Shown: piece by piece, positions 22,203 to 32,043 of the stretch | Position numbering within the stretch: the first letter of the stretch is position 1 | How the letters are laid out: every line of letters begins with the position of its first letter | Source: Deltaproteobacteria bacterium | GTDB lineage: Bacteria > Myxococcota_A > UBA9042 > PHBI01 > JACKFB01 | Assembly (NCBI GenBank): GCA_020632695.1 | Contig: JACKFB010000013.1 | Coordinates: 99,785-163,784 of the forward strand | Direction of reading: 5' to 3' | Length of the DNA: 64,000 nucleotides | Position numbers and translations under genes: made by a program | The notes under the pieces: model-generated | Database searches by the model: none | What the model saw: the letters and a program-made list of their open reading frames with translations, nothing else | Told to the model about the DNA's origin: nothing

Positions 22203-24944
22203 TCAGTCGTGGGTGCCGCTGGCTCCCAGCTCGTTGAGCAGCTTGTAGGCCTCGGCGTACCGGGAGTCCCCTCGCGGGAACACCGCCAGCACCTTGCTCA
22301 GCAGCTGCATCGCCGCGCCCGGATTCGATGACGCCATCCCCTTGGCGTCCTGCAGCCAGGTCTGGGCCTTCGCCTGGACCTCGTCGTAGATCTTCTGCGC
22401 CGACGGCTGATCGGAGTGCAGCGCCAGCGCCTTGCGCGCGTGGTTTCCCGCCGCCCCGAAGTCCTCGCGCTGATAGGCGACGTTGGCGAGATAGGAGTGC
22501 TGCTTGGACAGCTCCGCCTTGATGGCGGACTGGTGGGCGCCGCTGACCGCCGCGTCCAGCTTTCGCGCCTCGGTCAGGTCGGTGATCGCCTGGGTGGCCT
22601 TGTAGCCTTTGGCGGCGGCCATCCCCGACTCCCACTTGGCCCGGAACTTCTTCACCGTCGAGGCCAGCCGCGCCGCCTTGGCCCGGTCGGCCTTCCGGCC
22701 ATGCCCCGAGGCCTCCTCGAAGGCCGCCGCGGCGCCCGCCAGGTCCAGCGCCGCGTACTTCTGCAGGCCCGTCGCCATGTCACCGGTGGGCTTGCGCGCC
22801 GGCGCGCTCTTCCGCGCGCTGGCCACGCTCTTCGGGCGCGCGCTCTTGGTCGGGCTCGCCGTCTTCTCGCTCCTGGCGGTCGCCGGCGCTTCGGCCACGG
22901 CGGCCTCCTTCGCTGGCGCCTCCTCGGCGGCGGGCTCCTCGGCGACCTTGTCGTCGGCCGCCGCCGCTTCGGCGGGCGCCTCCTCGCCAGCGGGCTCCTC
23001 GGCCCCCTCCGCTTCGCCTGCCCCTGCTTCCGCCGCCGCCGCCGCCAGCTCCTCGCTGGTCGGCAGCTCCCCGCCCGACTCGACGATGGCCTGCTTGAGC
23101 TCCTCCCGCAGCGCCAGCGCGTCCGCGTCCTCCGGCGCCGCCGCCAGCGCCACGTCGACGGCCCCGAGCGCCCCGACCAGCTCGCCCTTCTCCTCGAGCT
23201 CCCGCGCGTCGCCGAGCTGCCGCTCCACCAGCCCGTCCCGGGCGGCCCGCAGCATCTCCCGCGACTGCGGGTAGTAGCTCGAGGTGTTGGGCACGGCCTT
23301 CAGCCGCTCGATGGCCTCGGCGAACTTCTTCTCCTCGGTGGCCTTGTCCGCGTCCTCGATGGCCTTGGACGCCGCCACCTCGGCCTCGGCCTGCGCCAGC
23401 GCCTCCGACGCCCCGGCCAGCTCGGCGTCGAGCTTGACCGCCTCCTTGAAGCTCTCCCGCGCCTCGTACCAACGGCGTGCCTTGAACTGCTCCAGCCCGC
23501 GGTCCATCGCCTCCTTGGCCTTGGGGTCGGGCGCCGCCTCGGCCTCCTCCTCCGCCGCTGCCTCCTCGGTGGCCTCCGCGCTGGCGCTCACCGGCTCGGC
23601 CTTCGGGAACACGATGCCCAGCCCCGCCACCTTGTCGGCGATGACGAAGCCACCTCCGAGCAGCGAGATCAGCCCCAGGGCGATGGCCACCCACTTCAGC
23701 GCGCCTCCGCCCCCGGAGGGCGCCGCCTCGGCCTCGGCCGCCGCCTCGTCCGCGCCGCCCGCGCGGCCGCTCTCGACCCGCTCCTTCCACTCGGGCAGCA
23801 CCTCCAACGCCGCCATGTCGCCGATGCGGGTGCGCTCCTCCACCGGCTCGCTGCCGAAGTCCGGGCGCGCGCCCGCCGTCACCGGCGCCATCGCGATGGT
23901 CCGCTCCGCCTGGGCCGGCGCCATCCCCTCCTGACGCGGCGCCGCGCCGCCGGGGCGCGTGGCCGGCCGAGCCTTCGGCACCACGTGCGACCACCGGAGC
24001 TGCGTGGTGCCCGCCTCGATGACCATGCCGTCCTCGAGCGCCAGGAAGGCCGCCACCCGCTGGCCGTCGACCTTGGTCCCGTTGCCCGAGCCCAGGTCCA
24101 CCAGCTTCCAGCCGTCGCCCTCGCGGTCGATGCGGAAGTGCTTGCGGCTGACGCTGGCGTCGTTGAGCACGATGCCGCAGTCCAGACCACGCCCCACCAG
24201 CGTCTGCTCGGCGGTCAGCTCGTAGCTGGTGCCCTTGTCGTTGCCGCTGATCGCCTCGAGCTTCGGCGGCCGCGCCGGCAGCCCGCCCGTGTCGAGCAGC
24301 ATCGTCGGCGGCGGCACCTCGGCCTCGCCGCGCATCTCGTCCAGGGTCATCGCCATCGTCTTCTCGGGGGCGCCTCCGCCACCTCCGCCGCCCCGCATCT
24401 CGTCGAGGGTCATGGCCGTGGTCTTCTCGACCGGCGGCGCCGCCTCTCCCACGCCGGGCACGCCGGCGCGCCGCATCTCGTCGAGGGTCATGGCCGTGGT
24501 CTTCTCGACCGGCGGCGCCGCCTCGCCCACGCCGGGCACGCCAGCGCGCCGCATCTCGTCGAGGGTCATGGCCGTGGTCTTCTCGACCGGCGGCGCCGCC
24601 TCGCCCACGCCGGGCACGCCGGCGCGCCGCATCTCCTCGAGGGTCATGGCGGTGGTCTTCTCCACCGGCGCCGAACCCTGCGGCGCCGTCCCGCCAGTCC
24701 GCCGCACGGTGCCAGGACCCGCAGGCGGCCTCGGCGCCGCCGGACGCCCCGCCGCCCGCTGCATCTCGTCCAGCGTCAACGCCGTCGTCTTCTCGACCGG
24801 CGCGGCCGGCTCGTCGCCCAGGACCCCGACGCGCCGCAGGTCGTCCAGGCTGATGGCGCCAGTCTTGTCCATGTCGTCGGAGCCATCCGCTCCCGAGGGC
24901 CCATGCCCGCCGCCGGGAAACCCGTCTCCGTCCTTCTGGCCCAT
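22203..24944 (-). CDS. FHA-domain membrane protein with seven-copy Thr motif and TPR-like C-terminus
   Basis: A 913-residue protein. The first ~230 residues carry seven copies of a motif of the form E/D-K-T-x-A-x-[ST]-L-[DE]-[DE]-[ML], three of them in perfect 26-residue units. An FHA domain follows (TLVGRGLDCGIVLNDASVSRKHF, LVDLGSGNGTKVDG), which binds phospho-Thr peptides. After a linker comes one membrane helix (KWVAIALGLISLLGGGFVIA), then TPR-like helices interrupted by a Glu/Ala-rich stretch and a Lys/Ser/Ala segment. The ATG at 24944 has GGAG upstream, and a strong promoter lies at 24997-25024. It is probably a substrate and partner of a Ser/Thr kinase, by family knowledge and inference. 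Confidence 0.85.
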   Translation of the reverse strand: MGQKDGDGFPGGGHGPSGADGSDDMDKTGAISLDDLRRVGVLGDEPAAPVEKTTALTLDEMQRAAGRPAAPRPPAGPGTVRRTGGTAPQGSAPVEKTTAMTLEEMRRAGVPGVGEAAPPVEKTTAMTLDEMRRAGVPGVGEAAPPVEKTTAMTLDEMRRAGVPGVGEAAPPVEKTTAMTLDEMRGGGGGGGAPEKTMAMTLDEMRGEAEVPPPTMLLDTGGLPARPPKLEAISGNDKGTSYELTAEQTLVGRGLDCGIVLNDASVSRKHFRIDREGDGWKLVDLGSGNGTKVDGQRVAAFLALEDGMVIEAGTTQLRWSHVVPKARPATRPGGAAPRQEGMAPAQAERTIAMAPVTAGARPDFGSEPVEERTRIGDMAALEVLPEWKERVESGRAGGADEAAAEAEAAPSGGGGALKWVAIALGLISLLGGGFVIADKVAGLGIVFPKAEPVSASAEATEEAAAEEEAEAAPDPKAKEAMDRGLEQFKARRWYEARESFKEAVKLDAELAGASEALAQAEAEVAASKAIEDADKATEEKKFAEAIERLKAVPNTSSYYPQSREMLRAARDGLVERQLGDARELEEKGELVGALGAVDVALAAAPEDADALALREELKQAIVESGGELPTSEELAAAAAEAGAGEAEGAEEPAGEEAPAEAAAADDKVAEEPAAEEAPAKEAAVAEAPATARSEKTASPTKSARPKSVASARKSAPARKPTGDMATGLQKYAALDLAGAAAAFEEASGHGRKADRAKAARLASTVKKFRAKWESGMAAAKGYKATQAITDLTEARKLDAAVSGAHQSAIKAELSKQHSYLANVAYQREDFGAAGNHARKALALHSDQPSAQKIYDEVQAKAQTWLQDAKGMASSNPGAAMQLLSKVLAVFPRGDSRYAEAYKLLNELGASGTHD
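24394..24705 (-). repeat. 78-bp in-frame tandem repeat array
   Basis: Near-identical units begin at 24394, 24472, 24550 and 24628, exactly 78 bases apart, with only a few base changes. They encode the 26-residue unit holding EKTTAMTLDEM in the FHA protein. Diverged copies flank the array. Exact spacing and low divergence indicate recent expansion by slippage or unequal recombination. Confidence 0.95.
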
Positions 24945-24996
24945 CGCGTGCTCCGAGCGGCTAATTGCTGGAAATCGCAGACTTTTGATGGTCGAC

Positions 24997-25024
24997 ATTC
25001 TAAGGCGCGCCCGCGCCTTGTCAA
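24997..25024 (-). promoter_or_regulatory. Strong promoter with palindromic spacer for the FHA gene
   Basis: On the minus strand TTGACA (25024-25019), a 16-base spacer and TAGAAT (25002-24997) are the best sigma70-type match in the window. The spacer AGGCGCGGGCGCGCCT is itself a 7-base inverted repeat with a 2-base centre, the usual form of a repressor operator placed between -35 and -10. The FHA gene starts about 50 bases downstream. Confidence 0.6.
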
Positions 25025-25096
25025 TCAAGCTCGTCGCCGCGCCACAGCCGCGCCCGGCGCGCGGAACATATCCTCATCCCCACACATTGCAGCGTT

Positions 25097-25125
25097 TTGA
25101 CAGCCCTCCGCCCCCATGCTAGCGA
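25097..25125 (+). promoter_or_regulatory. Candidate promoter for the tol operon
   Basis: TTGACA (25097-25102), a 17-base spacer and TAGCGA (25120-25125) lie about 64 bases upstream of the tolQ ATG. The same arrangement with TAGCGT occurs at 33768-33796. Confidence 0.5.
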
Positions 25126-25188
25126 TTTCGCGCCTCTCCGTGAGGCCCTCGCCCGCGCGCCGCACCCCGTCCCGAGGTCTCTCCGGCC

Positions 25189-25944
25189 ATGTTGTCGCTC
25201 TCCGCCCTGCCTCTCGCCGTCGCCGCGGCCCCCGCCGCCCAGCAGGTGGACGTCTTCCAGCTCGTCCTCGAGTCCCGCGGCATGGTCCTGGCCGTGCTGG
25301 GCGTGCTCGTGCTGTTGAGCGTGGCTTGCTGGTTCGTCATCGGCGCCAAGCTCTTCTCCATCGGGCGCGCCATCCGCCAGAGCCGCAGCTTCGTCCGCAC
25401 CTTCCGCAGCGCCACCCGCCTGGCCGAGCTCTACCAGATGTCGGAGACGCTGCCCGCCTCGCCGGCCCGCGCCATGTTCCGCGCCGGCTACGAGGAGCTG
25501 GAGCTCATCCTCCGCGAGCGCGAGGGTCGCGGCGCCCGCCCGCCCGGCGACGGCCCCGCGGCGCGCCCCACCGACGCGGCCTCCTCCTTCGAGAACATCG
25601 AGCGCAGCCTCTACCAGGCCTCGTCCACCGCGCGCGCCCGCCTCGAGTACGCGCTGACCTTCCTGGCGACCGTAGGCAGCTCGGCTCCCTTCATCGGCCT
25701 CTTCGGCACGGTGTGGGGCATCATGAACGCCTTCGCCCACATCGACCCGTCGCGACCCATCCTCGAGACCGTGACCCCGCACATCGCCGAAGCGCTGGTG
25801 GCCACCGCCATCGGCCTGCTCGCGGCCATCCCCGCCGTCATGGCGTACAACGGCCTCATCGGGCGGCTGCGCGGCCTCCAGATCCAGCTCGACGAGTTCG
25901 GCACGGACTACCTGAACATCCTGCGCCGCCACTTCTTCTCGTGA
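25189..25944 (+). CDS. tolQ: TolQ/ExbB-type proton channel subunit
   Basis: Inner-membrane subunit of the Tol motor that uses the proton gradient to keep the outer membrane tied to the cell wall during division. The 251-residue protein has one membrane helix near residues 30-50 and two later ones (ALTFLATVGSSAPFIGLFGTVWGIM and VATAIGLLAAIPAVMAYN), the typical MotA/TolQ/ExbB arrangement with conserved TVGSSAPFIGLFGTVWGI. It starts at ATG 25189, with GAGG 11 bases upstream. tolR follows, which favours TolQ over ExbB. Confidence 0.9.
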   Translation: MLSLSALPLAVAAAPAAQQVDVFQLVLESRGMVLAVLGVLVLLSVACWFVIGAKLFSIGRAIRQSRSFVRTFRSATRLAELYQMSETLPASPARAMFRAGYEELELILREREGRGARPPGDGPAARPTDAASSFENIERSLYQASSTARARLEYALTFLATVGSSAPFIGLFGTVWGIMNAFAHIDPSRPILETVTPHIAEALVATAIGLLAAIPAVMAYNGLIGRLRGLQIQLDEFGTDYLNILRRHFFS

Positions 25945-25963
25945 GCGGGGGGCTCCCTTGGGC

Positions 25964-26617
25964 ATGACGATGGGCGGTGGCGGCGGGGGCTCGCAGCGCG
26001 GACCCCTGGCCGAGATCAACGTCACGCCGCTGGTGGACGTGATGCTGGTGCTGCTCATCATCTTCATGGTGTCGGCCGGCGTGCAGAGCATCCAGATGGA
26101 GGCCGAACGCGACCGCACCCTCGAGGAGGCCGAGCGCATCCTCGAGGATGCCATCCAGCAGAAGCAGAAGAAGGAGCCGGAGCATCAGAAGGTGGGCGTG
26201 GACCTCCCCAAGGTGAACAGCGAGGCGGTGAACCTCCAGGAGGTGAAGAAGCTGAAGCTGGTCGTCACCAAGGACCTGCAGTTCTCCATCGACGAGACGG
26301 TGATCGTCGACTGCCCCAAGGTCTCGCCCGACATCCGCAAGCACCTGGGCGCGCCGCGCGACGACGAGGAGGCGGCGGCCGAGGAGGTGGCCTTCGAGCC
26401 ATGCCTGAAGGCGCTGGGTGAGAAGCTGGTCGACAACAAGAAGCTCCAGGAGGACAAGGAGCTCTACGTGCTGGCCGACCGGCAGCTCGACTACGGGAAG
26501 GTGCTGCGGGTCATGGCGGCGGTGCGGCAGGCTGGCGTCACGAAGTTCGGGCTGGTGGCCGCGCCGGGGCTGCTGGGCGGCGCTGAGGTGGAGCGGACGC
26601 CCGAGGCCCTGCCGTGA
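25964..26617 (+). CDS. tolR: TolR/ExbD-type motor subunit, enlarged
   Basis: Partner of TolQ. A Gly-rich start is followed by EINVTPLVDVMLVLLIIFMV, whose membrane Asp is the proton-conducting residue. At 217 residues it is well longer than the usual ~140. The extra length is a Lys/Glu-rich segment (EEAERILEDAIQQKQKKEPE) and an insertion with two Cys (VDCPKVSP, EPCLKAL) inside the periplasmic domain, which ends in the standard LYVLADRQLDYGKVLRVMAAVRQAG. ATG 25964 is preferred to the upstream TTG (25958) because GGGGGG lies at suitable spacing. Its stop overlaps the next gene (GTGA). Confidence 0.87.
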   Translation: MTMGGGGGGSQRGPLAEINVTPLVDVMLVLLIIFMVSAGVQSIQMEAERDRTLEEAERILEDAIQQKQKKEPEHQKVGVDLPKVNSEAVNLQEVKKLKLVVTKDLQFSIDETVIVDCPKVSPDIRKHLGAPRDDEEAAAEEVAFEPCLKALGEKLVDNKKLQEDKELYVLADRQLDYGKVLRVMAAVRQAGVTKFGLVAAPGLLGGAEVERTPEALP

Positions 26618-27495
26618 GGATCCTCGCCGCGGCGTCGGGCCTGGTGCTCACCCTCGTCGTGCACGTCATCCTGGTGGCCTTCCTCTACCTGGCGCAGCCG
26701 TCGGGCGTGAAGGTGGTCGCCGGGGCCGGCGGGCCGCGCGAGCGGGGCTCGGTCGGCTACGGGCTGTGCGGGGAGCGCCGGTGCTCGGTGCCCGAGACCG
26801 CGGCCGAGCCGCGCGAGCCGGAGCCGGACCCTGCCAACGAGCTGGAGGTGCTGGAGGCGGCGCTGATGCCTGCGCTGGGCGCCGTGGAGCCGGAGCCGGA
26901 CAAGCTGCCGGAGCTGCAGACCTACGAGCAGCCGGAGATCATCGAGGACGGCATCAACCTGGACAAGGACAACCCGCCGCCCGAAGAGGTGAAGAAGAAG
27001 GAGTTCGACCCCGAGCCGGCCAAGCGGGACCCCAAGCGGAAGGACAAGAAGCTCGAGGACATCCTCAAGGACTTCGACGAGGACGACCCGCGCAAGCGCG
27101 CCACGAGCCTGGACCGCATCATCGGCCACTCCGAGGGCGAGGTGGGCGGGCAGGGCACCGAGGTGCGCGCCGGCAACATGTACGGCATGCAGATGACCCG
27201 CGCGCTGCGGAAGGTCTTCGTGGTGCCGCCCTTCCTCGACGAGGCGTCGCTCAAGAAGCTGCGGATGCGCGTCGTCGTCGAGCGCATCTCGGCCCAGGGC
27301 GAGATCCTGTCCTACAAGGTCGACAAGCCCAGCGGGAACCGCGCCTTCGACGACGCCGCGCTGGACGCCGTGCGGCAGTTCGTGCCCTCGGAGGGCGGCT
27401 CCAAGAGCTTCCCGGCGCCTGATCCCGACGTACTGCGCGACCTCAACGCCCGCGGCATCCGGATCGATCTCGACGGGCGGTTCGCCTCGCGATGA
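26614..27495 (+). CDS. TonB/TolA-like energy transducer
   Basis: A 293-residue protein with one N-terminal membrane helix (LVLTLVVHVILVAFLYLA), a long Pro/Glu/Lys-rich periplasmic spacer, and a C-terminal TonB-like fold (MRVVVERISAQGEILSYKV followed by FDDAALDAVRQFVP). It occupies the tolA position between tolR and tolB, so it most likely works as TolA, although TolA and TonB cannot be separated by sequence alone here. A short region with two Cys (GLCGERRC) follows the helix. The GTG start at 26614 overlaps the tolR stop and its stop overlaps tolB, so the operon is translationally coupled. Confidence 0.83.
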   Translation: MRILAAASGLVLTLVVHVILVAFLYLAQPSGVKVVAGAGGPRERGSVGYGLCGERRCSVPETAAEPREPEPDPANELEVLEAALMPALGAVEPEPDKLPELQTYEQPEIIEDGINLDKDNPPPEEVKKKEFDPEPAKRDPKRKDKKLEDILKDFDEDDPRKRATSLDRIIGHSEGEVGGQGTEVRAGNMYGMQMTRALRKVFVVPPFLDEASLKKLRMRVVVERISAQGEILSYKVDKPSGNRAFDDAALDAVRQFVPSEGGSKSFPAPDPDVLRDLNARGIRIDLDGRFASR

Positions 27496-28876
27496 TCCCG
27501 GGGGCGCTCACCGTCGCCCTGGCCGCCGCGATGCTGGCGCCTGCGGCCGACCCGCCGTGGTGCGAGGCCCCCTCCCAGTGCCCCGACGGCGCGGTCTGCG
27601 TGGGCGGCCTCTGCCGCACGGGCACGGCCCGCGGGCGCGTCGAGGTGCTCTATCCCATCGCCGTGCCGCCGCCCCTGGCCGTCGGCGGCGGCTCCTGGCT
27701 CGCCGCCGAGGCCGCCCGCGTCGGCGCCCAGCTCCGCGCCGACCTCGACTGGACCGGCTTCTACCGCGTGCTCGGCCCGGCCGAGCTGCCCGCCGGGCAT
27801 GCCAACGAGGGCGTCAGCGCGTCGGAGATCGACCGCCTCGACTGGCAGATGGCGTCTGCCTCGCGCGTCGTCCGGGTGTCGCTGGTGCCTACCGCCCTGC
27901 CCGAGAGCTACCGCCTCCGGATCCGCGTCATCGAGGTCGAGCGCTTCGGCACCGTCGACCTGCCCGAGGGCGACGTCCTGGTGCGCCCGGGCGGCGAGCG
28001 CCTCGCGGTGGCGGCCTTCGTCAACGCCCTGGTCGGCCACGACACCGGGCGACGCGGCGTCGTCGGCAGCCGCCTGGTCGCCTCGGTGGAGGTGGCGCGT
28101 GGGGTCAAGGAGGTCGCCGTCTTCGACACCGACGGCGGCGCCTTCTCCTACGCCACGCGAAACGGCAGCCTCAACCTGAGCCCGACCTTCGCGCCGGACG
28201 GCGCGGTGGGCTACATGTCCTACCGCAGCGGCAACCCCGACTGGATCGTCGACGGCCGCCCGCTCTCGGCGCGCCCGGGCCTGAACGCCGCGGGGGCCTG
28301 GTCGCCCGATGGCCGCTGGCTCGCGCTCTCGCTGGCCGAGGGCTCCAACTCCGACATCGCGATCCTCGACGCCGCCACCGGCGAGCTGCAGCAGCGCTTC
28401 ACCACCCACGAGGCCGCCGACACCTCGCCGGTGTGGTCGCCCGACGGCACCCGCCTGGCCTGGGTGAGCGACCGCACCGGCTCGCCCCAGATCTACGTCG
28501 GCCCCGTCGCCGGGACCGAACGCGACGCCCGCCGCATCACCAGCGGCGGCTACAACACCTCCCCGGCCTGGTCCCCGCTCGGCGGCGTCATCGTCTACGC
28601 CCAGCAGGTCAGCGCCTCCGGCTTCGCGCTCATGCGCTACGACCTGGACACCGACCGCATCTCGCGCCTCAGCGGCGCCGGTGTCAGCGCCGAGAGTCCC
28701 GCATTCTCCCCCGACGGGCGTTATATCGTCTACGCTCAGCGCAGCCCCGGACGCCCGAGCGCCATCTGGGTGATGGACGCCGACGGCAGCCGCCCCCGAC
28801 CGTCGCTCATCTCCGACCACGCGCTCTTCGCCCCCGACTGGCGTCCGGCCCGCCCCGCCACCCCGGAGCCCGCCCC

Positions 28877-28880
<4 letters not shown>
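27492..28880 (+). CDS. tolB: TolB periplasmic beta-propeller protein
   Basis: Periplasmic partner of the Tol motor and Pal. The signal peptide is followed by a short Cys-rich insert (PPWCEAPSQC, AVCVGGLC) not usual for TolB. Next comes the TolB N-terminal domain (YPIAVPPPLAVGGG, LDWTGFYRVL) and then a propeller of about six WD40-like blades marked by SPDGRWLALS, SPVWSPDGTRLAWVSDRTG and SPAFSPDGRYIVYAQR. Length 462. The ATG at 27492 overlaps the preceding stop (ATGA). No pal gene is seen within the window; a YbgF-like gene lies far away at 59964. Confidence 0.9.
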
Positions 28881-29545
<665 letters not shown>

Positions 29546-29631
29546 GGTCCTGCACGCGGCGCCGTTTCACCGGATACTGGGATGCACCCATCGCGGGGGG
29601 CGTGGCTCCCCCGGGAGCGCAGGAGGCAGGT

Positions 29632-31296
29632 GTGAAGGCAGGGAGATGGACGCGGGGACTGGTCGTGGCGGTCGCGGGCATGGTGCTGGGCGCGGCGCCG
29701 GCGGCGAGGGCCGAGATGGTGCTGGGGGCGGACGCGGCGCGTCCGGTGAAGGCCTGGACCTCGAAGCTCGGCACGCTGAAGCCGGAGCGGATCGAGATCC
29801 AGCAAGGGCGCGTGGTGGTCCATCTGGGCGAAGCGTGTCGGCTGCTCGTCTCGCACCCGAGCCGCGCGTCCTGTCCGATGGTGCGCTCGGTGGGCAACGC
29901 GGTGGTGTGCTGGGACGGCGGCGCCTGCCCCCCCGAGTCGGAGCGGGAGGCGGCGCTCACCCAGGCGGGGCCGCTCGCGTTGCCTTGGATCGACCTCAGC
30001 TCGGGCGGGACCGAGCCCGAGACCGTGGATCCGAAGCTGGAGGCGGTACGCGCGGCGGTGGCCGAGGCGCTGTCGAAGCGGGAGCCGGCCGGCGTGGCCA
30101 AGGCGCTCGAGCCGCTATTGCGCGGAAAGCAGACGATTCGCGTCGTGGAGTGGCCCAGCCTGCTGCCCGTCGCCGCCGCGGTGGGGCTCGGGCGCGAGGC
30201 CTTCGAGATGGCGATGAGCCCGCAGCTCGCCGAGCTGGGTCCGACGCGGCTGTCGGCGTTGCGGGTGGCGATCCTGCGCGGGCCGGTGCTCGGCGCGGCG
30301 GTGGCGGAGGCGATCCTCGACCGGCAGAGCGCTTGCGGGCTGGTGCCTGTGGCCAAGGCCTGGTCGAGCGTGGGGGCCGTCGCGTCCGCCGCCTCCCTGG
30401 CCGGGGCGGCGCAGCAGGCCAACCCCGACTGCTTCGAGGCCTGGGCGGTGGCGGTGGAGGCCCAGAGCCGCCTGGGCGACACGGCCGAGGCGGCCCGGTT
30501 GGCCGACGCCGCGCGGGCCCACTTCGGCGAGGATCCCCGCTTCGGCCAGGTGGCCGACGCCTTCCTCTGGGCCTCCGGTCGGGTGGAGGAGCTCCGGGAG
30601 CGCCTGGAGGCGAAGGTGGCGGCCGGCGACCGCACGGAGGAGGTGCTGCTCCAGCTCATCGGCATCTACAACCTGGACGCCGGGCGCACCGAGCGGGCGA
30701 CCGACCTCGCGCGGCAGGTCGCCGAGCGGCCCGACGACATGCTGGTGCGGCTCTTCGCCGGCCCGGTGCTGCTCGGCGACCGCGACTATCCCCAGGCGAT
30801 GAAGGCGCTGGACGGCCTGGAGAAGGCCTTCCCGAAGCTGGCGCAGGTCCACGCCTGGACGGCGATCGCCGCCTTCCACCTGGGGCAGCTCGACAAGGCC
30901 AAGGCCGCCATCGCCAAGGCGGCGAAGATGGCGCCACGGGATCCGGAGATCGCCTACCTGCAGGCCGAGATCCTGCGCGACGTGGACCGCAAGCGGGCGT
31001 TGGATGCGCTCGAGCGGCACGTGGCGCTGCTGGACGAGCTCGGCATCGGGCCCGGGAGCGCCGAGCGGAAGCGGGCCCGCACCGCCCGCGAGGCGCTGGA
31101 GCAGTGCGGCAAGGACCTGGCCGAGCCCTGCGCCGGTGCCTGGGAGCACATCTTCGACTCGGTGGCCGCAGACGCCCGTGGCGCGGCGGAGAAGGCGCGG
31201 ATGGAGGCCGAGGAGAAGGCGAAGGCCGCCGAGGGAGGCGCTGGAGGCTCAGGCGAGGCACCCGCCGGGGGCGGCAGCCCGGACGCCGCTCCCTGA
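29632..31296 (+). CDS. Exported TPR-like protein
   Basis: A 554-residue protein. A signal peptide (VAVAGMVLGAAPAARA) leads to a small domain with four Cys (EACRLLV, SCPMV, VVCWDGGACPP), then helical TPR-like repeats (AWTAIAAFHLGQLDKAKAAIAKA). A charged Ala/Glu/Lys/Gly tail ends the protein. It starts at GTG 29632 with AGGAGG at ideal spacing. It lies 86 bases after rpe and may be read from the tol operon. Its TGA directly abuts the stop codon of the convergent TauE-like gene, leaving no intergenic base. Periplasmic scaffold or assembly role is likely; family unknown. Confidence 0.78.
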   Translation: MKAGRWTRGLVVAVAGMVLGAAPAARAEMVLGADAARPVKAWTSKLGTLKPERIEIQQGRVVVHLGEACRLLVSHPSRASCPMVRSVGNAVVCWDGGACPPESEREAALTQAGPLALPWIDLSSGGTEPETVDPKLEAVRAAVAEALSKREPAGVAKALEPLLRGKQTIRVVEWPSLLPVAAAVGLGREAFEMAMSPQLAELGPTRLSALRVAILRGPVLGAAVAEAILDRQSACGLVPVAKAWSSVGAVASAASLAGAAQQANPDCFEAWAVAVEAQSRLGDTAEAARLADAARAHFGEDPRFGQVADAFLWASGRVEELRERLEAKVAAGDRTEEVLLQLIGIYNLDAGRTERATDLARQVAERPDDMLVRLFAGPVLLGDRDYPQAMKALDGLEKAFPKLAQVHAWTAIAAFHLGQLDKAKAAIAKAAKMAPRDPEIAYLQAEILRDVDRKRALDALERHVALLDELGIGPGSAERKRARTAREALEQCGKDLAEPCAGAWEHIFDSVAADARGAAEKARMEAEEKAKAAEGGAGGSGEAPAGGGSPDAAP

Positions 31297-32043
31297 TCAG
31301 CGCAGGGCGACGGCGACGGCCAGCACGATGACGGCCGCGAGCACGAGCCAGCGGAGCGCCGCCGCGTACCGCAGCGCGAACCCGACGCCCAGCCGGGCGC
31401 CGACGGCGGTGGCGACCCCCACGGTGAGGCCCGGGCCCCAGCGCACCAGCCCCTTCCACCAGAAGATGCCCAGGGCCACCACGGTGAGCGGCAGCACCAG
31501 CGCCACCTTGAGCGCGTTGGCGCGCACCAGGTCGTGCCGCAGCCGCCCGGCCAGCACGGCCAGCAGGATGAACCCCACGCCGGCCTGGAGGAAGCCGGCG
31601 TAGAAGCCGGCGGCGGCCAGCTCGACGAGCGCGCGCGGGCCCGGCTCGCGCGGGGCCTCCCCCGGGCTGGCCGTCAGGATCGAGGGGCGCAGCGCGAGCA
31701 CCAGCGCCATCACCACCAGGGTGGCCAGCAGGATGGGCTCGAGCGCCGCCGTGGGCACGAACGCGGCGGCCAGGGCGCCCAGGGCCGCGCCGCCCAGGGT
31801 CGGGACCGCCAGGCGCGCGACCTGGCGCGGATCGAGCTGACGCGAGCGCACAAAGGCGTGGCTGGCCGCGACGCTGCCCGTCAGCACGCCGATGCGGTTG
31901 GTGGCGTTGGCGACCGAGGCGTCGAGCCCGGTGAGCATCAAGGCCGGCAGCGTCAGCAGCGAGCCGCCGCCGGCCAGGGTGTTGATGAAGCCGGCGACCA
32001 GTCCGGCGCCGCCGAGCGCCAGCAGCTCGCCGACGCTCGTCAC
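31297..32043 (-). CDS. TauE/SafE-family permease
   Basis: A 248-residue polytopic membrane protein with about seven or eight helices. The family's repeat shows as GLVAGFINTLAGGGSLLTLPAL and, in the second half, LAAAGFYAGFLQAGVGFILL. TauE/SafE proteins are proposed exporters of sulfite, sulfoacetate or other organosulfur anions, but the substrate here cannot be read from sequence. The GTG start at 32043 overlaps the stop of the M20 peptidase gene (GTGA), so the two are coupled. Confidence 0.87.
   Translation of the reverse strand: MTSVGELLALGGAGLVAGFINTLAGGGSLLTLPALMLTGLDASVANATNRIGVLTGSVAASHAFVRSRQLDPRQVARLAVPTLGGAALGALAAAFVPTAALEPILLATLVVMALVLALRPSILTASPGEAPREPGPRALVELAAAGFYAGFLQAGVGFILLAVLAGRLRHDLVRANALKVALVLPLTVVALGIFWWKGLVRWGPGLTVGVATAVGARLGVGFALRYAAALRWLVLAAVIVLAVAVALR

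Noticed and set aside
24394..24705. Repeat array as CRISPR
   Set aside because: Units are contiguous, 78 bases long, in frame and coding, with no unique spacers or cas genes.
22416..25100. 894-codon plus-strand frame opposite the FHA gene
   Set aside because: It is a shadow; the minus strand carries the FHA domain, repeats, ribosome site and promoter.
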